Assembly (NCBI GenBank): GCA_964631235.1
Contig: CAZVZX010000008.1
Location: 86,073 to 150,072, forward strand
DNA: 64,000 nt
Reading direction: 5' to 3'
Source of the DNA: JARKPK01 sp964631235
Lineage (GTDB): Bacteria > Planctomycetota > Planctomycetia > Pirellulales > Thermoguttaceae
The notes under the pieces were generated by a model. The model saw only the letters and a list, made by a program, of their open reading frames with translations, had not been told where the DNA came from and ran no database searches. Both the position numbers and the translations under genes were made by a program. Shown here piece by piece: positions 27,808 to 36,781 of the stretch (position 1 is the first letter of the stretch; the number at the start of each line of letters is the position of its first letter).

Positions 27808-28005
27808 TCAACGGTCGTTGCGATCGTCCTGAGTCGTCGGTTCGTGCGACTCGCCTTCCTCCGCCTTGTCAACGGGCACGGAATAGCGTTCGTCGAGCCA
27901 ACGGCCCAAATCGATTAGCCGGCACCGCTCGCAGCAGAACGGCATCGCCGGGCTTTGCTCGGCTTCGAACTCTTTACGACAGATCGGGCATTTGACACGA
28001 GTCAT
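27808..28005 (-). CDS. yacG: DNA gyrase inhibitor YacG-type zinc protein
   Basis: A 65-residue zinc-binding protein. It starts MTRVKCPICRKEFEAEQS; the zinc ligands are CPIC and CCERC (Cys-x2-Cys, then Cys-x3-Cys), followed by RLIDLGRWLDERYSVPV, the conserved YacG tail. In E. coli YacG binds GyrB and blocks gyrase. The ATG at 28005 gives exactly the family length; upstream in-frame sequence is not protein-like. It follows an FmdB-type zinc-ribbon gene on the same strand, 249 bases away. Confidence 0.9.
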   Translation of the reverse strand: MTRVKCPICRKEFEAEQSPAMPFCCERCRLIDLGRWLDERYSVPVDKAEEGESHEPTTQDDRNDR

Positions 28006-28254
28006 CGTCGAACCGCCATGCCGACCAACTGCGACTAACGCGACACAGAACGGCTGACAACCGAGCCTTGCGGCGAGCTTCGGAATCCACTCGGGTAACG
28101 CCATCGCCTTCCGAATGGCGCAGCGCCACCGTCCGCAAAGCAGTCGGCCGCGTGACGACCAGCAACGGTCGAGCCGAAATCTCCGCGACGACCTTGCTTC
28201 AGTGGGCGAGGACAACGCCGTCGCGCCAAATCGGCTTTGCAAGCCGCATCGCGA

Positions 28255-28545
28255 TTACTTGCTCGGAGCGGCTGCACACTTGCCCTCGGCTTTGCACGCC
28301 CCGTTGCCGCACGAGCTCTTGCCGGCCGAAGAATCCGAGGCCGCCGCCTTTTTATACGATTCGCTGCGATAGTCCGTCTTATAAAAACCAGAGCCCTTGA
28401 ATACGATTGCGGCTCCGCCGCCGATCAGACGTCGCAACTTATTCCGGCCGCACGCCGGGCACTTGGTCAAGGCATCGGCGGTGATCGACTGGAATTCCTC
28501 GAACTGATGATCGCAAGCGTCGCAGTGATAATCATACGTCGGCAT
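28255..28545 (-). CDS. FmdB-family zinc ribbon protein
   Basis: A 96-residue protein beginning MPTYDYHCDACDHQFEEFQS and continuing to CPACG, a zinc ribbon with two Cys-x2-Cys pairs that defines the FmdB regulatory-protein family. A Gly/Ala/Lys tail carries further Cys residues (KSSCGNGACKAEGKCAAAPSK), somewhat unusual and possibly a second metal site. A GAGGG ribosome site precedes the ATG. Exact role unknown; FmdB of Methylophilus was linked to formamidase regulation. Confidence 0.88.
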   Translation of the reverse strand: MPTYDYHCDACDHQFEEFQSITADALTKCPACGRNKLRRLIGGGAAIVFKGSGFYKTDYRSESYKKAAASDSSAGKSSCGNGACKAEGKCAAAPSK

Positions 28546-28699
28546 GTTCGTAACCCTCGCAGATCTCCGTTTTCGGAAGCATCAATCCAGCGAAGACAAC
28601 GCAAACCTTGTCGCTCGTTGCGCATGTCTTGTTGTCGCTGAGTTGCCGCTCGCAAAGAAACGGCGTTTATCGTCCACCAACAATCATACACTAAATGCC

Positions 28700-28781
28700 T
28701 CAATGCAATCGCGAAAGCGGTCGCAACGACGCGGCCGATCGCGAACATGTCCCGTTTAAACCACTTTCCGTCTTTCGCGGT
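28700..28781 (-). repeat. R1 dispersed palindromic repeat, copy 5
   Basis: CAATGCAATCGCGAAAGCGG with GTCGCAACGACGCGG, and CCCGTTTAAACCACTTTCCG followed by TCTTTCGCGGT. Reverse orientation. In the 498-base gap between the FmdB-type gene and grpE; the rest of the gap shows nothing. Confidence 0.65.
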
Positions 28782-29043
28782 TATTCGCATTGTGACCGCG
28801 GGCGGCCACCTCCGTATGTGGTTCAGGAAACCTCCGGTGTTTCCGCTTTTCTTCCTATTCTTGCTGTTCTTGTACCAGGATCATTGCCGCAAACGTGTTC
28901 GTTGCTGTCGGCGTCGCCGATGGCTGACCGCCCATCGATTTTGGGCCGTCCAAACATTGACGGACGTGGTTCTACCTCTTGTTCGATTGCGTCCTGGCCG
29001 CGCACTCCTGTTAAGCCGCCGAATGGCAAACGGCCGCACGATG

Positions 29044-29784
29044 CTAACTTTCAGAGCCGCTCGACGAATCGGATGTCGGCGAGTGGGGCTCGGCTTGGGA
29101 GGCCGATGCGCCGGGGTCCGATTTCGTGGCGGCCGCCTCTTCCGCCGGCGGCCCAGAGGAAACCACCACTTGGCTCGGCCGAACGACGCGATCGTGCAAC
29201 CGGAACCCTTGTAAGGCCACCGCGGCAACATGCTGTGCCGGTGTTTCTTTGCTTGCGACTTGTGCGATAGCCTCGTGCTGATGCGGATCGAACGCGGCGC
29301 CGTTCGCCTCGATCCGCACGCAATGATGTTTGCGCAACACATTCTCCAATTGCTCGGCTACCAATCGCATTCCCTGCACGATCGACTCAGCCCCCGGCGA
29401 CTTTTCCGCCGCCTCGATCGCCCGAAACACGTTATCGAGCACGGGCAGCAGGTCGCGCATCAGCGGCAAATTGGCGTATCGGCGTTCTTCGGCGATTTCG
29501 CGTTCGGCACGTTTCCTCGCGTTGTCCAACTCGGCGAGCAGCCGAAGCTCTCGGTCGCGAGCGGTCGCCAGTTGCGCAGCCATCTCGGCCAGCGCCGCAT
29601 CGGCGGGCGACTGAGCGGATTGAGCCGCGTCTGCCCCCGCTTGCGCTGTGTCCGGCGACTCGGCCGCAGCTTGCCCGGCCGGCGCGCCGGCATCGGACTG
29701 CGGCTTTGCGTCGGCAACGGCGTCCGGTTTTTCCTGCGGCTTTGGCTTTGCGTCGTGTTGGTGATGTTTTTCGTGTTTGCTCAC
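29044..29784 (-). CDS. grpE: nucleotide exchange factor GrpE
   Basis: A 246-residue co-chaperone that releases ADP from DnaK. The GTG at 29784, preceded by GAGGG, is chosen; a TTG start 15 codons upstream is possible but lacks a ribosome site. The first 75 residues are low-complexity (HHQHDAKPKPQEKPDAVAD; many Ala/Gln), followed by the coiled coil (ELRLLAELDNARKRAEREIA) and the GrpE core with LLPVLDNVFRAIEAAE, VLRKHHCVRIEANGAAFDPH and ALQGFRLHDRVVRPSQVVVS. A Ser-rich tail ends it. It lies 121 bases after dnaJ, probably in the same unit; dnaK is not in the window. Confidence 0.93.
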   Translation of the reverse strand: MSKHEKHHQHDAKPKPQEKPDAVADAKPQSDAGAPAGQAAAESPDTAQAGADAAQSAQSPADAALAEMAAQLATARDRELRLLAELDNARKRAEREIAEERRYANLPLMRDLLPVLDNVFRAIEAAEKSPGAESIVQGMRLVAEQLENVLRKHHCVRIEANGAAFDPHQHEAIAQVASKETPAQHVAAVALQGFRLHDRVVRPSQVVVSSGPPAEEAAATKSDPGASASQAEPHSPTSDSSSGSES

Positions 29785-29905
29785 GGTTATCGCCCTCGCA
29801 CTGTTGCCGACGGCTGTGGATCGTTGCAATTGATGGTCCGCGGGCGAATCGGCCGCACGGACGCATCGCCCGAAAAGCCGATCGACGGTTTGCTGATAAC
29901 GCTAA

Positions 29906-31015
29906 TCACTGCGATTGGAAATAGGCTTTAATCTTCTCGAAAAACGATTTCCTTCGAGGCGAAACCTGCCGTTCTTCGATCTCGGCCAGCCGACGGAGCA
30001 GGGTCTCGTGTTCGGGCGACAGCTTTCGCGGCACTTCGATATGCACTTGCACCAGCAGATCGCCGCGTCGCCGCGAATGCGGATCGGGCATGCCCATTCC
30101 CTTCAACGGGAAAACGTCGCCTGATTGCGTGCCCGGAGGGACCTCGATCTGCCGTCGTCCGTCGAGCGTAGGCACGTCGATCATCGCCCCCAACGCAGCC
30201 TGGCTGTAGCTGATCGGCACCTGACACACCAAGTGCTGGCCGTTGCGTTGGAATAGCTCGTGCTCACGGACGCGGACCAAAACAATGCAATCACCGGGCG
30301 GACCGCCGCTTGGGCTCGGATGGCCCTCGCCGCGAACGCGCAGTTGAACCTGATCGTCAACGCCCGCCGGGATGTTCACGCGGAGCGAAACCCGGCGCAG
30401 CTCGTATCCCTCGCCCTCGCAATTCTCGCACTTTTCGCGGATCATCACGCCCTCGCCCCGGCACGAGGGGCAAGTCGTCTGCATCGAAAAGATGCCCATC
30501 GACTGCACCACGCGCCCCCGGCCGCCGCAGTAGCGGCAGCGTTCGGGTTGGGTTCCCGGCCGCGCCCCGCTGCCGCCGCAGGCAGAGCATGGTTGCATCC
30601 GCTGAAATTGTATCTCCTTGGTCACCCCGCGCGACGCCTCGATCAGATCGATGGTCACTTCGCATTGAGTGTCGGCGCCGCGGCGCGACCGACCGCCGCC
30701 GCCCCCGAAGATGTCGCCGAAGCCGAACAGATCGCCGAAGGCCGAGAAGATGTCGTTGACATCGTGGAAACGCGGCGCGCCGCCGTTCTCTAGCCCCGCG
30801 TGCCCGTAGCGGTCGTATAACTGCCGCTTTTGGGAGTCGTTGAGCACTTCAAAGGCCTCGGCCGCTTCCTTAAATCGCTCGACGGCCTCCGGGTCGCCGG
30901 GATTGCGATCGGGGTGGTATTTCAGCGCGAGCTTGCGGTACGCCTCCGCCAGTTCCTTGGCCGTGGCGGACCGGCTTACCCCAAGCACTTCGTAGTAATC
31001 GCGTTTGGCCGCCAT
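29906..31015 (-). CDS. dnaJ: chaperone protein DnaJ
   Basis: A 369-residue type I Hsp40. J domain at 1-70 with KYHPDRNPGD carrying the HPD motif; a Gly/Phe-rich linker (GDLFGFGDIFGGGGGRSRRG); four zinc repeats (CSACGGSG, CRYCGGRG, CPSCRGEG, CENCEGEG) near 145-210; and the substrate-binding domain. The ATG at 31015 gives the normal MAAKRDYYEVLG start; another ATG three codons upstream is possible. A terminator-like hairpin separates it from groEL, so it probably has its own promoter and runs on into grpE. Confidence 0.96.
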   Translation of the reverse strand: MAAKRDYYEVLGVSRSATAKELAEAYRKLALKYHPDRNPGDPEAVERFKEAAEAFEVLNDSQKRQLYDRYGHAGLENGGAPRFHDVNDIFSAFGDLFGFGDIFGGGGGRSRRGADTQCEVTIDLIEASRGVTKEIQFQRMQPCSACGGSGARPGTQPERCRYCGGRGRVVQSMGIFSMQTTCPSCRGEGVMIREKCENCEGEGYELRRVSLRVNIPAGVDDQVQLRVRGEGHPSPSGGPPGDCIVLVRVREHELFQRNGQHLVCQVPISYSQAALGAMIDVPTLDGRRQIEVPPGTQSGDVFPLKGMGMPDPHSRRRGDLLVQVHIEVPRKLSPEHETLLRRLAEIEERQVSPRRKSFFEKIKAYFQSQ

Positions 31016-31191
31016 AACGGGCATGACTCGCCGTCGATCAGTTCAGAGATCATTGTTTGGGCAGGCGGCACGTGTCATGGCGAACCGCCGTTCATCTGCG
31101 TGCGACACCGGGCGAACCTTCGCACCGAAGTCCGCCGATCCGAGGCGATTCGACGCGGCCGCCGACATCATGCAGCAACGCCGATTGAAAA

Positions 31192-31219
31192 CGGGCCACC
31201 TCGCCGCCGAGGTGGCCCG
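31192..31219 (-). terminator. rho-independent terminator after groEL copy 1
   Basis: CGGGCCACCTCG and CGAGGTGGCCCG form a perfect 12-pair stem with a four-base loop. On the minus strand the stem is followed by TTTTCAAT. It lies 99 bases beyond the groEL stop, so it should end the groES-groEL transcript. Confidence 0.75.
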
Positions 31220-31317
31220 CGGGTCGCTACACCGTCACTGCGCGATCGCACCGGTGCGATCCGATCATCCGGCGCCGGCCGGCGACTGCGGCGCCGCATC
31301 TTCCGCTGCCCGGGGAA

Positions 31318-32937
31318 TCAGCGAATCGCTCCTTCAGCGGCGGCCTTTTTCTTGTCTTCGGGTTTCAAGTCGGTAACCAGCGTTTCCGTCGTCAACATCA
31401 ATCCGGCGATGCTGGCGGCGTTTTCCAGCGCCGTGCGCACGACCTTCAACGGATCTATGATGCCCGCCTTGAACATATCGACGTACTTGCCGGCGTTGGC
31501 GTCGTAGCCGATCGAATCGGCTTTTTCGAAGACCTCATCGACCACCACCGACCCGTCGCCTCCGCCGTTATCGACGATTTGACGCAGCGGGCCGCCCAGG
31601 GCTCGATAGACGATGTCGATCCCGATCTTCTCATCGCCGCGGGCTGAAGCACGCACTTTGTCCAACGCCTTTCGGCAACGCAGCAGGGCAACGCCGCCGC
31701 CGGGCAAAATGCCCTCTTGAGCAGCCGCACGCGTTGCATGCAGGGCGTCTTCGATGCGGGCCTTCTTCTGCTTCATTTCGGCTTCCGTGCTGGCCCCCAC
31801 CTTGATCACCGCGACGCCGCCACTGAGCTTGGCCAATCGCTCTTGGTACTTTTCGCGATCGTAGTCGCTCTCGGTCTCTTCGATTTGCCGCTTGAGCAGG
31901 TCGATGCGGGCCTTGATGTCGGCTTTCTTGCCGCCGCCCTCGACAATCGTCGTCCGCTCGCGATCCACGGTGATCTTTTTCGCCCGGCCGAGCTGGTTCA
32001 GTTGCAAGTTTTCGAGCTTCAATCCCAGGTCTTCGCTGATCATCGTGCCGCCGGTGAGAATGGCGATGTCTTGCAACATCGCCTTGCGGCGGTCGCCGAA
32101 GCCCGGCGCCTTCACCGCGCAGACGTTGAGAATGCCGCGGAGCTTGTTGACCACCAACGCAGTCAGAGCCTCGCCCTCAACGTCTTCCGCGATAATCAGC
32201 AGCGGCTTGCCCGCATGAACCACTTTTTCGAGCAGCGGGATCAGGTCGCGGAGATTGCTGATCTTCTTTTCGTGAATCAAGATCAGCGCGTCTTCCAGCA
32301 CGCAGTCCATCTCGGGCGTGCGGTTGATGAAATAGGGCGACAGGTAGCCCTTGTCGAACTGCATGCCTTCGACGACTTCATAGGTGGTTTCGGCAGTCTT
32401 GCCTTCCTCGACGGTGATCACGCCGTCGTTGCCCACCTTTTCCATCGCCTCGGCCAAGAGGTTGCCGATGAACTGATCGTTGTTGGCGCTAATTGCACCA
32501 ACTTGAGCGATTTCTTCCTTGCTGGTCACCGCTTTGGCCATCTTGTGCAGATGCTCGACGGCTGCGGCAACCGCCTTATCGATTCCGCGGCGAATGGCCG
32601 TGGGGTTGCTGCCGGCGGTGATGTTCCGCAGACCCTCGGCGAGAATCGTCCGGGCCAACACGGTTGCCGTCGTGGTGCCGTCGCCGGCGATGTCGGAGGT
32701 TTTCGAAGCAACCTCGTTGACCAGCTTGGCGCCCATGTTCTCGAACCGGTCTTCCAGTTCGATCTCTTTTGCCACGGTAACGCCGTCTTTGGTGACGGTC
32801 GGGCCGCCGTACGACTTGTCGAGGATGACATTGCGGCCGGTCGGGCCGAGGGTGACTGCCACCACATCGGCCAGTTTATTAACGCCCTGCAACAAACGCG
32901 CTCGGGCGTGATCGTCAAAAAGCAATTGCTTAGGCAC
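31318..32937 (-). CDS. groEL: 60 kDa chaperonin GroEL, copy 1 (downstream of groES)
   Basis: A 539-residue chaperonin subunit. GTG start with AAGGA eight bases upstream. Features: LADVVAVTLGPTGRNVILDK, the ATP-site GDGTTTATVLA, and EGMQFDKGYLSPYF. The C terminus ends KKKAAAEGAIR and lacks the Gly-Gly-Met tail of E. coli GroEL. It lies 45 bases after groES and is surely co-transcribed with it, yet the tail-less end marks it as a specialised paralogue. The other copy lies on the far side of groES. Confidence 0.95.
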   Translation of the reverse strand: MPKQLLFDDHARARLLQGVNKLADVVAVTLGPTGRNVILDKSYGGPTVTKDGVTVAKEIELEDRFENMGAKLVNEVASKTSDIAGDGTTTATVLARTILAEGLRNITAGSNPTAIRRGIDKAVAAAVEHLHKMAKAVTSKEEIAQVGAISANNDQFIGNLLAEAMEKVGNDGVITVEEGKTAETTYEVVEGMQFDKGYLSPYFINRTPEMDCVLEDALILIHEKKISNLRDLIPLLEKVVHAGKPLLIIAEDVEGEALTALVVNKLRGILNVCAVKAPGFGDRRKAMLQDIAILTGGTMISEDLGLKLENLQLNQLGRAKKITVDRERTTIVEGGGKKADIKARIDLLKRQIEETESDYDREKYQERLAKLSGGVAVIKVGASTEAEMKQKKARIEDALHATRAAAQEGILPGGGVALLRCRKALDKVRASARGDEKIGIDIVYRALGGPLRQIVDNGGGDGSVVVDEVFEKADSIGYDANAGKYVDMFKAGIIDPLKVVRTALENAASIAGLMLTTETLVTDLKPEDKKKAAAEGAIR

Positions 32938-32982
32938 GTTGGCGTTCCTTCAATCAGAAAGGTCCGAGATGCAGGCGGAAAT

Positions 32983-33285
32983 CTACGACTTGACTACCTT
33001 CGCCAAGATGTCGCTCTCGCGGAGGATTTTCACCTCGCGGCCGTCGATTTCGACCTCCGACCCCGAGTACTTGCCGTAGATCACCTCGTCGCCGACGGCC
33101 ACCGCCACCTCGGCCCGAGAACCGTTGTCGAGCAGTTTGCCCGGACCCACGGCAATCACGGTGCCGCGCTGCGGCTTTTCCTTGGCGGTGTCGGGCAACA
33201 CGATCCCGCCGGCGGTCGTCTCTTCCGCTTCCATCGGCTCCACCACAACTCGATCATCCAACGGACGCAGCTTGATTTCCTTCAT
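32983..33285 (-). CDS. groES: 10 kDa co-chaperonin GroES
   Basis: A 100-residue co-chaperonin. MKEIKLRPLDDRVVVEPMEA is standard; the mobile loop reads EETTAGGIVLPDTAKEKPQRG, and the C-terminal fold has DEVIYGKYSGSEVEIDGREV. AAGGAATC precedes the ATG. It is the only groES in the window and lies between two groEL genes, so it may serve both rings. Confidence 0.97.
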   Translation of the reverse strand: MKEIKLRPLDDRVVVEPMEAEETTAGGIVLPDTAKEKPQRGTVIAVGPGKLLDNGSRAEVAVAVGDEVIYGKYSGSEVEIDGREVKILRESDILAKVVKS

Positions 33286-33523
33286 CGCTTGATTCCTTAT
33301 TGAATGGGTTTATCGATGTGAATATTTCCGAAAAACGTTTTCGAGAATTGGAATCGTCCTGCCGCGAGGCAACCGATCGCTTCGAGCCGGGCCGTTCGAG
33401 GCACTCCTGGTTCGACGACTGCTCGGCCGGCGCGGCCCGCGTCGGTCAGAGAGCGGCTGAGAGCATGTCGCCCAGGCGAATCGCAGAGCGGCCATCGCCC
33501 AAACCGCATCTCCGATTTCGCGG

Positions 33524-35173
33524 TTAGAATCCCATTCCTCCCATATCGTGATCATGCCCGTGCCCGCCCGGCCCCGGCTTCTTTTCTTCCTTGGCGGGGA
33601 TGTCGGTCACGCAGCATGAGGTGGTCAGCAGCAAACTGGCGACGCTCGCGGCATTCTGCAAGGCAGTGCGAACGACCTTGGCCGGATCGACCACGCCCGC
33701 CTCGAACAGATCGCAGTATTCGTCCTTGTCGGCGTCGTAACCGTCAGCTTTGCCCTTCATTTGCCGCACTCGATTGACGACCACCGCGCCTTCCTTGCCC
33801 GCGTTTTCGGCAATCGCCCGCAACGGCGCGTCGAGCACTTGCTGAACGATCTTCACGCCCAGCGCTTCGTCGCCCTCAAGCGACAGCTTCTCCAGAGCCT
33901 TGGCACTGCGGAGCAGCGCAACGCCGCCGCCGGGCACAATTCCTTCTTCCAGGGCCGCCTTTGTCGCGTGGTGGGCGTCTTCGAATAACGCCTTCCGCTC
34001 TTTCATTTCGGTTTCCGTCGCGGCCCCGACGCTAATCTGCGCGACGCCCCCGGCGAGTTTCGCCAGACGCTCTTGGAGCTTTTCGCGGTCGTAGTCGCTC
34101 GTGGTCGTTTCGATCTCTTTGCGGATTTGTTCGGCGCGGCCGTCGATTGCCTTCTTGTCGCCGCCGCCGCCGACGATCGTCGTCTCCTCGGAGGTGACGA
34201 CCACCTTTTTGGCCGTCCCAAGATCCGAGAGCTTCACTCCGTCAAGCTGCACTCCCAGATCCTTGAAGATCGGCTGCGCGCCGGTCAGCGTGGCGATATC
34301 ACCCAACATCGCCTTGCGACGATCGCCGTAGCCTGGCGCCTTGACCGCGCACACTTGCAAGATTCCGCGAAGCTTGTTCACCACGAGGGTCGCCAACGCT
34401 TCGCCTTCGACTTCTTCGGCGATAATCAGCAGCGGCCGGCCTTCCTTGCTCACCGCCTCGAGCAGCGGCACCAGGTTCTTTGCACTCGAAATCTTGTCTT
34501 CATGGACAAGGATTAGGCACTTTTCGAACTCAACGGTTTGCTGTTCTTGATTCGTGACGAAATGCGGCGACAGGTAGCCGCGATCGAACTGCATTCCCTC
34601 GACGACTTCAAACGTCGTTTCGGAAGACTTGCCCTCTTCCACCGTAATCACACCGTTGCGGCCCACGCGCAACAGCGCGTCGGCCAGAACGTTGCCGATC
34701 GACGGGTCGTTGTTGCCCGCGATCGTTGCCACCTGAGCGATCTCTTTCTTGCTCTTCTCGTCGATCTTCACGGCCATCTTCTTGATGGCCTCGACGACCG
34801 CATCGACCGCCTTGTGAATTCCACGCGAAAGCGACATCGGGTCCGCTCCGGCGGCGATCATCTTTAGCCCCTCGCGGAAGATCGCCTCGGCCAGCAGCGT
34901 GGCCGTGGTCGTCCCGTCGCCCGCGACATCGTTGGTCTTCGAGGCCGCCTCTTTGACCAACTGCGCGCCCAGGTTTTCGTACGGGTCGTCCAAATCAATT
35001 TCTTTCGCCACCGTTACGCCGTCTTTGGTGATCTTCGGCGATCCCCAACCTTTGTCCAAAACGGCGTTGCGACCGCGCGGCCCCAAAGTGCTTACGACCG
35101 CTCGGGCCAATTTTCCGACCCCGGCGGCCAACGGCTGCCGCGCCGCGTCTTCAAAGACCAGTTGTTTTGCCAC
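33524..35173 (-). CDS. groEL: 60 kDa chaperonin GroEL, copy 2 (upstream of groES)
   Basis: A 549-residue chaperonin subunit. GTG start with a strong AGGAGG ribosome site. It keeps GDGTTTATLLA and EGMQFDRGYLSPHF. The C terminus is PGPGGHGHDHDMGGMGF, a Gly/His/Met tail closer to the normal GGM end, with unusual His residues. The apical region has ARQPLAAGVGKLARAVVSTLGPRGRNAVLDKG in place of the common GVNxLADAV form. It is 238 bases upstream of groES, so the two may be separate transcripts. Confidence 0.95.
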   Translation of the reverse strand: MAKQLVFEDAARQPLAAGVGKLARAVVSTLGPRGRNAVLDKGWGSPKITKDGVTVAKEIDLDDPYENLGAQLVKEAASKTNDVAGDGTTTATLLAEAIFREGLKMIAAGADPMSLSRGIHKAVDAVVEAIKKMAVKIDEKSKKEIAQVATIAGNNDPSIGNVLADALLRVGRNGVITVEEGKSSETTFEVVEGMQFDRGYLSPHFVTNQEQQTVEFEKCLILVHEDKISSAKNLVPLLEAVSKEGRPLLIIAEEVEGEALATLVVNKLRGILQVCAVKAPGYGDRRKAMLGDIATLTGAQPIFKDLGVQLDGVKLSDLGTAKKVVVTSEETTIVGGGGDKKAIDGRAEQIRKEIETTTSDYDREKLQERLAKLAGGVAQISVGAATETEMKERKALFEDAHHATKAALEEGIVPGGGVALLRSAKALEKLSLEGDEALGVKIVQQVLDAPLRAIAENAGKEGAVVVNRVRQMKGKADGYDADKDEYCDLFEAGVVDPAKVVRTALQNAASVASLLLTTSCCVTDIPAKEEKKPGPGGHGHDHDMGGMGF

Positions 35174-35273
35174 AGCGGATTCCTCCTGTTGCGGGCTGGA
35201 AACAATCGTTGTTTATGGGACTTCCACAGGCCAATAGTGGCAGCCTGATCCATTTCGCACCCAACCAAACGCA

Positions 35274-35287
35274 ATTGGCGCGCCAAT
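35274..35287. promoter_or_regulatory. perfect palindrome upstream of groEL copy 2
   Basis: ATTGGCGCGCCAAT, a 14-base perfect inverted repeat about 100 bases before the groEL start, in a 465-base gap with no gene. It could be an operator for a heat-shock repressor, but it is not the CIRCE sequence and has no second copy here. The rest of the gap (35174-35638) shows nothing recognised. Confidence 0.35.
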
Positions 35288-35638
35288 ACTACATGCTCGA
35301 TGCGCAAGTCTAGAATGAGAAATGATTTGCGATTGCGATGGCAGCGGGCGGTTGCCTGTCGCGACGATGGAAATCAAAAAGACCGTGCCAATTTGGCAGC
35401 CGTCGCGCAGCAGAAAGAACGGCGGCAACTTCTCGCGATCAAGCGACCGGTCGACGACAGAGACTTTTTCGAAGCGACGGCTTCAATCGATGGAAATACG
35501 CTCGACGCCCGATTCCGCGGCTTTCCACGCTCCGGAACACGTGTTGCCGTCGCGGCCGAGCGCCACTCGGCCGTAAATCCCTTCCTTCGGCCGTAGATGG
35601 GGGTGTCGCCAACCGGCTGCGGCAGCTTCTGGCAGTCA

Positions 35639-35977
35639 TCACCCAGCCTTGCCTCGCTCGGGACGGGCGGACCACTGAACGTCCGCTTCGGGAAAGCGGC
35701 TCACGTGGCGGACTGCCTGCCGGGGTTCGGCCATCCAGTTGGCCACCGTGTCGCGCCATTTCAGATAGTGGGGAGTTGATTTGTGTGCGGTGGCCGCCTG
35801 CTCGTCGCGGTAAACTTCGTACAACAAAAAATAGTCTGGATTCTCAATACCTTGATTGACATCGAATCGCAGGCATCCCGGCTCTTCGATCGAATTGCTT
35901 GCGTTTTCCAGCGTCGCCGCCAGAAAGGCATCGCGGTATTCGGGCAAGACATGCACATAAACACATGCGACCAACAT
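35639..35977 (-). CDS. ABM-domain monooxygenase-like protein
   Basis: A 112-residue protein of the antibiotic-biosynthesis-monooxygenase fold (also LsrG/YgiN): MLVACVYVHVLPEYRDAFLA, SIEEPGCLRFDVNQGIENPD, and YFLLYEVYRDEQAATAHKST followed by PHYLKWRD. Members are small ferredoxin-like dimers acting on quinones, autoinducer-2 or aromatic compounds. The C-terminal 15 residues are extra. No partner gene adjoins; substrate unknown. Confidence 0.85.
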   Translation of the reverse strand: MLVACVYVHVLPEYRDAFLAATLENASNSIEEPGCLRFDVNQGIENPDYFLLYEVYRDEQAATAHKSTPHYLKWRDTVANWMAEPRQAVRHVSRFPEADVQWSARPERGKAG

Positions 35978-35995
35978 GGTCCACTCCCTTCAGCG

Positions 35996-36085
35996 CCCGT
36001 TGAAAAACACGATTCGAACGAATTCAGCCCGAGAACTCTGCGGAAAAACACAGCCGCGGATCCAATAACGACTTTTTTCAACGGG
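35996..36085 (+). repeat. R2 dispersed palindromic repeat, copy 2 (best preserved)
   Basis: A 90-base element bounded by CCCGTTGAAAAA and TTTTTCAACGGG, perfect 12-base inverted ends. The interior has CGAATTCAGCCCGAG, GGAAAAACACAGCCGCGG and AATAACGAC. No coding capacity. Ends 600 bases before copy 3. Confidence 0.75.
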
Positions 36086-36455
36086 CTGGTAACAAAGTGC
36101 TCTGCCGAAGCGGCAATGCGTCGCTTCAACGATCTCTATTGTGCGACATTACGAGAGGCCGCACAAGTTGGAGGCGGTTGTTGAACATCAACGGCATTAC
36201 TCCCTTGAGACGGCCGGGAACCAGCGAGCAGCTCGATGGCCACAAGAGAGAACGGCTCGCCTTTTTCTGCATTCTTCCTAGCTTGTCAGGAGCGTCGAAA
36301 GAACGCGGCAAGCAGTGGAGCTCGGTAAACTGAACTCGCAAGCACTCGATACTAACGGCTACGATACGGGCGAAGCTGGATAGGGTGGGAAAACCATTCC
36401 GAAACGGACGATTTTCTCGATTGTAGCGATTTTCTGGCCGATAGAAGCCTATGGA

Positions 36456-36497
36456 CGGCCAGAAGGGCAACCCGGCCGTTGGGTTGCTCTCTGGCCG
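36456..36497. repeat. long imperfect hairpin upstream of the Cys-rich protein
   Basis: CGGCCAGAAGGGCAACCC and GGGTTGCTCTCTGGCCG can pair over about 16 bases with a short loop. No T-run follows. The 800-base gap it lies in (35978-36781) otherwise holds the two R2 copies and no gene. Confidence 0.45.
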
Positions 36498-36593
36498 ATG
36501 CGGGGCGAATTGACGCGCGAGGTCGCCAACGGTTGCTTGATCGCCGACAGGCGAAGTGGACAGCGTTGCTCCGTCCGCCTGATCGTAAACAGC

Positions 36594-36685
36594 TCGTCAA
36601 GAAAACGATGCCAGCGAATTCAACCCGCGAATTTCTCGGAAAGCACACACAGCCGCAAATCCAGGAAACGACTTTTCCAATGGGC
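36594..36685 (+). repeat. R2 dispersed palindromic repeat, copy 3
   Basis: Same order as copy 2: GCGAATTCAACCCGCGAATT, CGGAAAGCACACACAGCCGC, ATCCAGGAAACGAC and TTTTCCAATGGGC. Its ends are decayed (TCGTCAAGAAAACG against CGACTTTTCCAATGGG). Confidence 0.7.
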
Positions 36686-36781
36686 CGTTAGGGTGGCCGG
36701 CAAGTTCATCGGAGCTTATTTCGTTCGGAATGAAACTCCATGTTGGATCGACCGGGCCTCTGCATATCTGAGGTGCTTGCA

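Noticed and set aside
35174..35638. CIRCE heat-shock operator upstream of groEL
   Set aside because: No TTAGCACTC with its inverted partner is present. Only an unrelated 14-base palindrome was found.
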